From Lactifluus volemus (Eukaryota; Basidiomycota; Agaricomycetes; Russulales; Russulaceae), in NCBI GenBank assembly GCA_022376515.1, contig WTXI01000460.1, positions 1-24,148 of the forward strand: a stretch of 24,148 nucleotides of DNA, given 5' to 3'. The notes under the pieces are model-generated. The model made no database searches. It was given only the letters and a program-made list of their open reading frames with translations, and was not told the origin of the DNA. The position numbers were made by a program, and so were the translations under genes. Positions within the stretch are counted from its first letter, which is position 1, and every line of letters begins with the position of its first letter. Of the stretch, positions 19,913 through 24,148 are shown piece by piece.

Positions 19913-22900
19913 CTACACCTCCCATGTGGTATCCGGCTCTCCCTTTGTAAATGACTTATCGAGCCCTACAATGACGCTCTCACAAAGTGGGCATGCACTG
20001 GCTAGAATGTCCTCCAACTCCGATCTTAACTTTTCAATTCGTTTTCCTGTTCCACTGTCAGTCAGTGCATTCCTTTGTGATCCGCCAATACCCGGTATCC
20101 ACCCTGCAGGCGCCGTTATGACAGTTACGAGCGCATCTGGTACGATGAGGTCTCGTAGGCGGTCGCCCGCTGAAAGGAGGTTGCGCCCTAAGGAGTTGGC
20201 TTGGCGTTGCCCATTCGTGGGAGCTGCAAGGTTTTGAGAAAGCAGCGTCCGCTGTGTCCCAGGCTGCCATGAAGCAGGATTGCCGTCGATCAGCGTGGCC
20301 TCACTGCGATCTGCCTTCCCCTTGACAATTTCGTCTTGGAGGGTAAGCAACCGTCGGAGAGCGTGTGCGGGAAGATATTCCTTTGTCTAACGAATGGGTG
20401 ATGTAGTGCAATCAACGCTTAGGAGCTAAGTACCCACCAGACCAACGAGGCAGTCAGCATGAAAAGCATGGTGACATGGAAAGACGTAGAATTGTCTTGT
20501 CAGGATGGGGAATGAGCACACTGAACATCTCTCTCCGGCGTCGACAGTAATAAAACGGTTCTTCAGGCCAACAATGCTTTCTTTCATCGATTCTGCGTTA
20601 CGCGTTGCGTCGTCCATCTCGTTCTTGAGAGATTCGATTTGGGCTGAGTAGGACTCCAATGCATTGGCAATCTCGTCTTTGAAGTCATCAATGACTACAA
20701 AGTCGGGGAAGAAGGGAAGGATATCCTCAATCTTGAGCAAGTCGGTGCTTTCCAAGAACCGCATTGCCCTGCAGCAGACATGAGTGCAACGTCGAAACGA
20801 ACTATCCCACCACTCACATCTTAATGTCCTTCTTGTCCTGCACCACAAATTTCGCAATCTTCAACCAAAGCTTCTTCCGCAGCCGTGGGTCATCTTCGGG
20901 CTTGTCTGCATTTAGCTTCGCAAGCTCCAGGTCGCCCTTTTCCAAGGCCAGATCAACGCTGCTCTCCCACAAGCCCATCTGCGAATAGATATGTACACAG
21001 GGCTGAATGCGGCCAGTCTCACTGCACAAGCGCAGGGCATAGTCAAGGTCGTAGTAGGGCTTCCCAGTGAGTGGATCAACAGGGGCTTTCGCCAAGAAAC
21101 GTAGTAGAGGAGCGTCATCCTCGGAAGATCCTGCAGCCGGAGAAGCATACAAGGTGATGACAAGGTTGTGTAAGGTGGGTGACGTGTTGAGTTGTTCGAA
21201 GATGACGTGGTTAAGGTAGCGAGTAGCCTGGTTAGGGGAGAGTGGATCACGCGGCGCGAGCTGGAATTGCAAGAGTGCAGGGATGAGACGTAGTGGGTCA
21301 AGGGCGGGTTGACGTATCCACGAGTCAACTGCCTCACGCGGTGCGTTTCTCATGAGGACGGGTCCAAATCGATAATACAACTCCAAGTTTGACTGCCGGT
21401 TGATTGCGTCGATAGCTTTAACCCAGTCTTCCTCAAGAACCCAATGCTCGACAACGCGTCCAAAGTGACCGGTCAAGGTTGCATAGAATAAGTATATGTC
21501 TGTTCGACCATGGCTTTGTATCAGTTCATAGATTGAGCCGGGCTCGAAATCATCCTAAGTGAGGTCTACGTGAGATCGAAGCCAAATTAAGAGAAATGGA
21601 TCTTGCAGACTTTGTGGAACTCCAAGAAGCGTCTCAGCTCCTCCTCCAGAATCGAGCGTTCGGCCTTCACGTTCTCAACGTCATACAGTGCCGAGGATGA
21701 CACAATGAGGTCGTCCAGCTCATCGCACTTGCTTAGGTAGAACTCAACAAGCCACGTCGCGAGCATCATTCGCTGCGTCAGATCCTACCTTGCTTGTAAG
21801 TTTCGACAAGAATTCAGATATCTATCTGACACACCAGCTTGCGTGTTTGTTCTAATCGCAACACTAGATATGATCTCAAGGCATCACGCTCGTTGACGTC
21901 TAAGAACTTCAGCGCGACGTCCTCAAACGGAACTGTACACTGGGCGAAGGCTTGTGCTGCCAGGAAGTACCGCTTTGCATTGAAGGACGCTTGCGCTTGC
22001 GAGGAGAAAATAATGTCTCTCTGTCCTGCTGTCTACTCTCTATGTCAGTCAGAATGAGATTGGCAAAAAAATCATGTAATGCCTCGCCTTAGCATATTTG
22101 AGAGCGACATCGAAGTTCTCCTTCTGGAGGTTGATTTTCCATATGTCGCGGTCTTCGTTTCCAACGTGGAGCTCGAAGAGTGACTGGTCTGTATAGATCC
22201 AGTATGTCTTACGCACAGGATCAGCGGTAAGGGCTCGGACCACCTCCCCGTGTTTCTTGAGGGAGGAAGAATTAGCTTCAGCAACAATCATAGACTTTGA
22301 ACTCACTAATGGAAGAAATTCCTCGTGGACCAGACTCTCATTCAGTATAGATATAGCTGCTATGCGGTCACTATAAAGTAATACGAGGTGAAACTCCGTG
22401 AGCGCCACGGAGACGGGAAAATCCTGCTGTGATGACTCGTTTGTGACGTTCAGAGGCGTAGTGAATGTCGGGTAAGGAAATAACTGGGCTCCGTCAATAA
22501 AGTCATCAGTCGTTGATTGGAAGTTGAGTGTTCCGTGATAAATCCCGGGACCTGAGGGTTGTAAGCATTGGTCGGAATCGTTCGAATAGAGACCGACTTG
22601 TCATCCAAGCTATCTCTTTGGGCAATGACTGTGACTGCCCACTATTTGGAGTGTAATAGTGCAGTTCGGAGTGTCGAATGTTGCCAGGCAGCTCGGATAT
22701 TTCTTCGCGCCGTCAGACAGAATTCAGGGAAGAAACGAAGAGACATACTCGGTGCGGTTTCCCGGTAAGCGGCAAAGAGCAAACCAAATAGTCGGCTTCC
22801 ATCGTCTAACCGCCGGTAGGTACCAGTGAACTGATAAATCCGTGACGTAGTGATGGCCACGACAAGCACCTTCTTGGGGTCTATTGAGGGAAAGAAATCG

Positions 22901-23686
22901 AAATTGAGGCCTGTGATGGCTTGTCGTTCGGGAAGGGAGAACACAGCATTTAGATATCTTTCTTGAGATTTGAAAAAGTCCTCCTCTGCATCTAAGATGG
23001 CCTCATAGATGGTGCCATTCCTGGCCCCAATCAGGATATCCCGCGTCGAAGTTGAATGCGACGAGGACAGTAAGGCCGCCTTGTTCCAGGCAACAGATTC
23101 GATGACCATCTTGAAAGTCTTTAGCTGTTTGGGCTTCTTCCAACCTCTGAATAAGTACCAATTCTCGCCTTCTATGGATGTAACTATTAGATGTCGTCCA
23201 GAAGGGTCCAAGAACAGTTTGTAAATTGAAAATTCTGTGGGTTTCCGGGGGATAGGGATTTTGATTTCTTTCTCGGGGTGCGCCAACTCAATGAACACAA
23301 TGTATTGGAAGACAATCCCATGGCGAGGACATCTGATGCGACGACGAGGGAGACGAGTGGCGCAGGAGGTGAATACTGGACGTGACTAATGTCAAATACT
23401 GGGGGGACTGTGTGAGAAGGTCCAGGGTGCTGGGTGTCACTCTGTTGACAAAGATCAGATAGGACAGCGGATAAACAGCGGGAACGCACGGTGTTTAACT
23501 CATTCTCTCGCGCACTGTCGTGACCATAGGGTGAGAGCTCAAACCCTTCATAGCGCATTGGGGGCGGTGCCCCAGATTTATGTGATACCACCGGCGGCGG
23601 TTGCGGTATGCTCAACGTCTATATGTCAAGTTTCTTCAATTTCAGCGATAACTTTCTTATAGGTATCACTCACAGTCATCAAACAT
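19913..23686 (-). CDS. VPS18: Vacuolar sorting protein 18 (Pep3), HOPS/CORVET core subunit
   Basis: Ten exons in transcript order: 23686-23670, 23610-22749, 22702-22598, 22551-22307, 22255-22088, 22032-21835, 21784-21611, 21554-20818, 20768-20438, 20386-19913, about 1103 residues. The N-terminal half is the Pep3/Vps18 beta-propeller (FSIYKLFLDPSGRHLIVTS, LTADPVRKTYWIYTDQSLFE). A clathrin-like helical solenoid follows (MMLATWLVEFYLSKCDELDD). At the C-terminus is a RING-type zinc domain: CSVC, CHHAFHADC and, after a long insert, CPLC. Vps18 is a core subunit of HOPS and CORVET, which tether endosomes and vacuoles before SNARE fusion. Three oddities: the coding frame changes by one base within exon 2 near 23300; the intron at 22087-22033 begins GC; and the first intron (23669-23611) uses weak signals and is uncertain. 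Apart from these, all junctions keep frame. Confidence 0.9.
22033..22087 (-). other. Non-canonical GC..AG intron in VPS18
   Basis: Between KYAK and TAGQRD of the VPS18 protein the reading frame needs a 55-nt removal. The exon ends AAG, the intron begins GCGAGG and ends AGTAG. No GT occurs close enough to serve as donor. A CTGAC branch-like sequence lies about 20 nt before the acceptor. GC..AG introns are a known minority class handled by the major spliceosome. Confidence 0.65.
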
Positions 23687-24148
23687 GGTCACAGTAGGAT
23701 GCCGTCTCTCAACTTGAAGTTGTACGAAGAGATGATCGATACGTTTTATATCACGTGACCCCATTGCCTCGATCACGAGGCTCACTAAATAATTTCTAAA
23801 TTCAAATTCTCTACTAATATTCAGTAGATCCAGCGTGCAAGAAGAGCGGTACTTGACACATATCCAAGGTTGACAATGATAGCAAAAATACAGGCGCGGG
23901 CAATGGAGAGGCCAAGACGCTAACGGAACACGAGAGTACATATATCAACAAGGCACGACACGAAACATCTCCAAGAAGCGAGTGACAACCAAGCTAAACA
24001 AAGTAAGGCTAGCGTAGCGCAATGGAAACTGGGAAAAGGTAATTAAAGTGGGCATACACAGAGATTCCAATCTGCGATCCTTGAGTCCATGGGTGCGGAA
24101 GCTAAAAGGAATACTAGGGCCGGAACTGCAGACATGAGCTAACAGCTC
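23687..24148. other. Upstream region of VPS18 to the window end
   Basis: These 462 bases hold the VPS18 promoter and no gene I can support. The minus-strand open frame over 23666-23941 runs into the VPS18 start region but has no family features. The last 13 bases (24136-24148) form a small inverted repeat, GAGCT AAC AGCTC. Any neighbour must lie beyond the window. Confidence 0.55.
23751..23758. promoter_or_regulatory. TCACGTGA palindromic E-box upstream of VPS18
   Basis: TCACGTGA lies 65 bp upstream of the VPS18 start codon, in the context ATATCACGTGACCC. It matches the bHLH Cbf1-type site and nearly matches the animal lysosomal CLEAR element (GTCACGTGAC). The same octamer precedes SEC39. 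The motif is certain; function is inferred. Confidence 0.45.

Overview
The window looks like nuclear DNA from a filamentous basidiomycete, most likely an Agaricomycete. The evidence is high gene density, coding regions cut by many 46-70 nt GT..AG introns, and a set of conserved fungal housekeeping proteins. I cannot name the order or genus from the sequence. All exon boundaries were worked out by hand from splice signals, reading-frame continuity and family resemblance; there is no transcript evidence.

Layout, left to right. At 209-1780 (+) is ARP1/centractin, the actin-related filament of dynactin, in nine exons. At 2027-2715 (-) is ribosomal protein eS24, with a six-base first exon. At 2922-3742 (+) is a small Tic20/DUF4870-like membrane protein. 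At 4058-4998 (-) is a secreted helical protein of unknown family. At about 5465-5995 (-) is a PriA-like cysteine-rich gene that is broken: its cysteine pattern is split between two frames by a perfect 10-bp tandem duplication. From about 6107 to 8033 lies a repeat-rich island with no convincing gene. It holds a tRNA-derived SINE-like copy, a four-copy GC-rich minisatellite, clusters of the hexamer ACTTTT, and a perfect 38-bp palindrome.

Housekeeping genes resume at 8682-10698 (+) with mitochondrial dihydrolipoamide dehydrogenase (nine exons). They continue with NIP7 (11542-12350, +, 60S biogenesis), SEC39 (12480-15601, +, Dsl1 ER-tethering complex), a large disordered Ser/Pro-rich protein with a C-terminal coiled coil (16071-18631, -), CGR1 (19190-19722, +, rRNA processing) and VPS18/PEP3 (19913-23686, -, HOPS/CORVET tethering). 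The VPS18 model has two anomalies: an apparent one-base frame break near 23300 and a GC..AG intron.

The genes fall into two themes: ribosome production (eS24, NIP7, CGR1) and membrane or cytoskeletal traffic (ARP1, SEC39, VPS18). They are not an operon. SEC39 and VPS18 each have the palindrome TCACGTGA within 100 bp of the start codon. I found no CRISPR array, rRNA, intact tRNA, biosynthetic cluster or clearly new multi-gene system. The most unusual parts are the repeat island with its palindrome, the PriA-like relic, and the frame break in VPS18.
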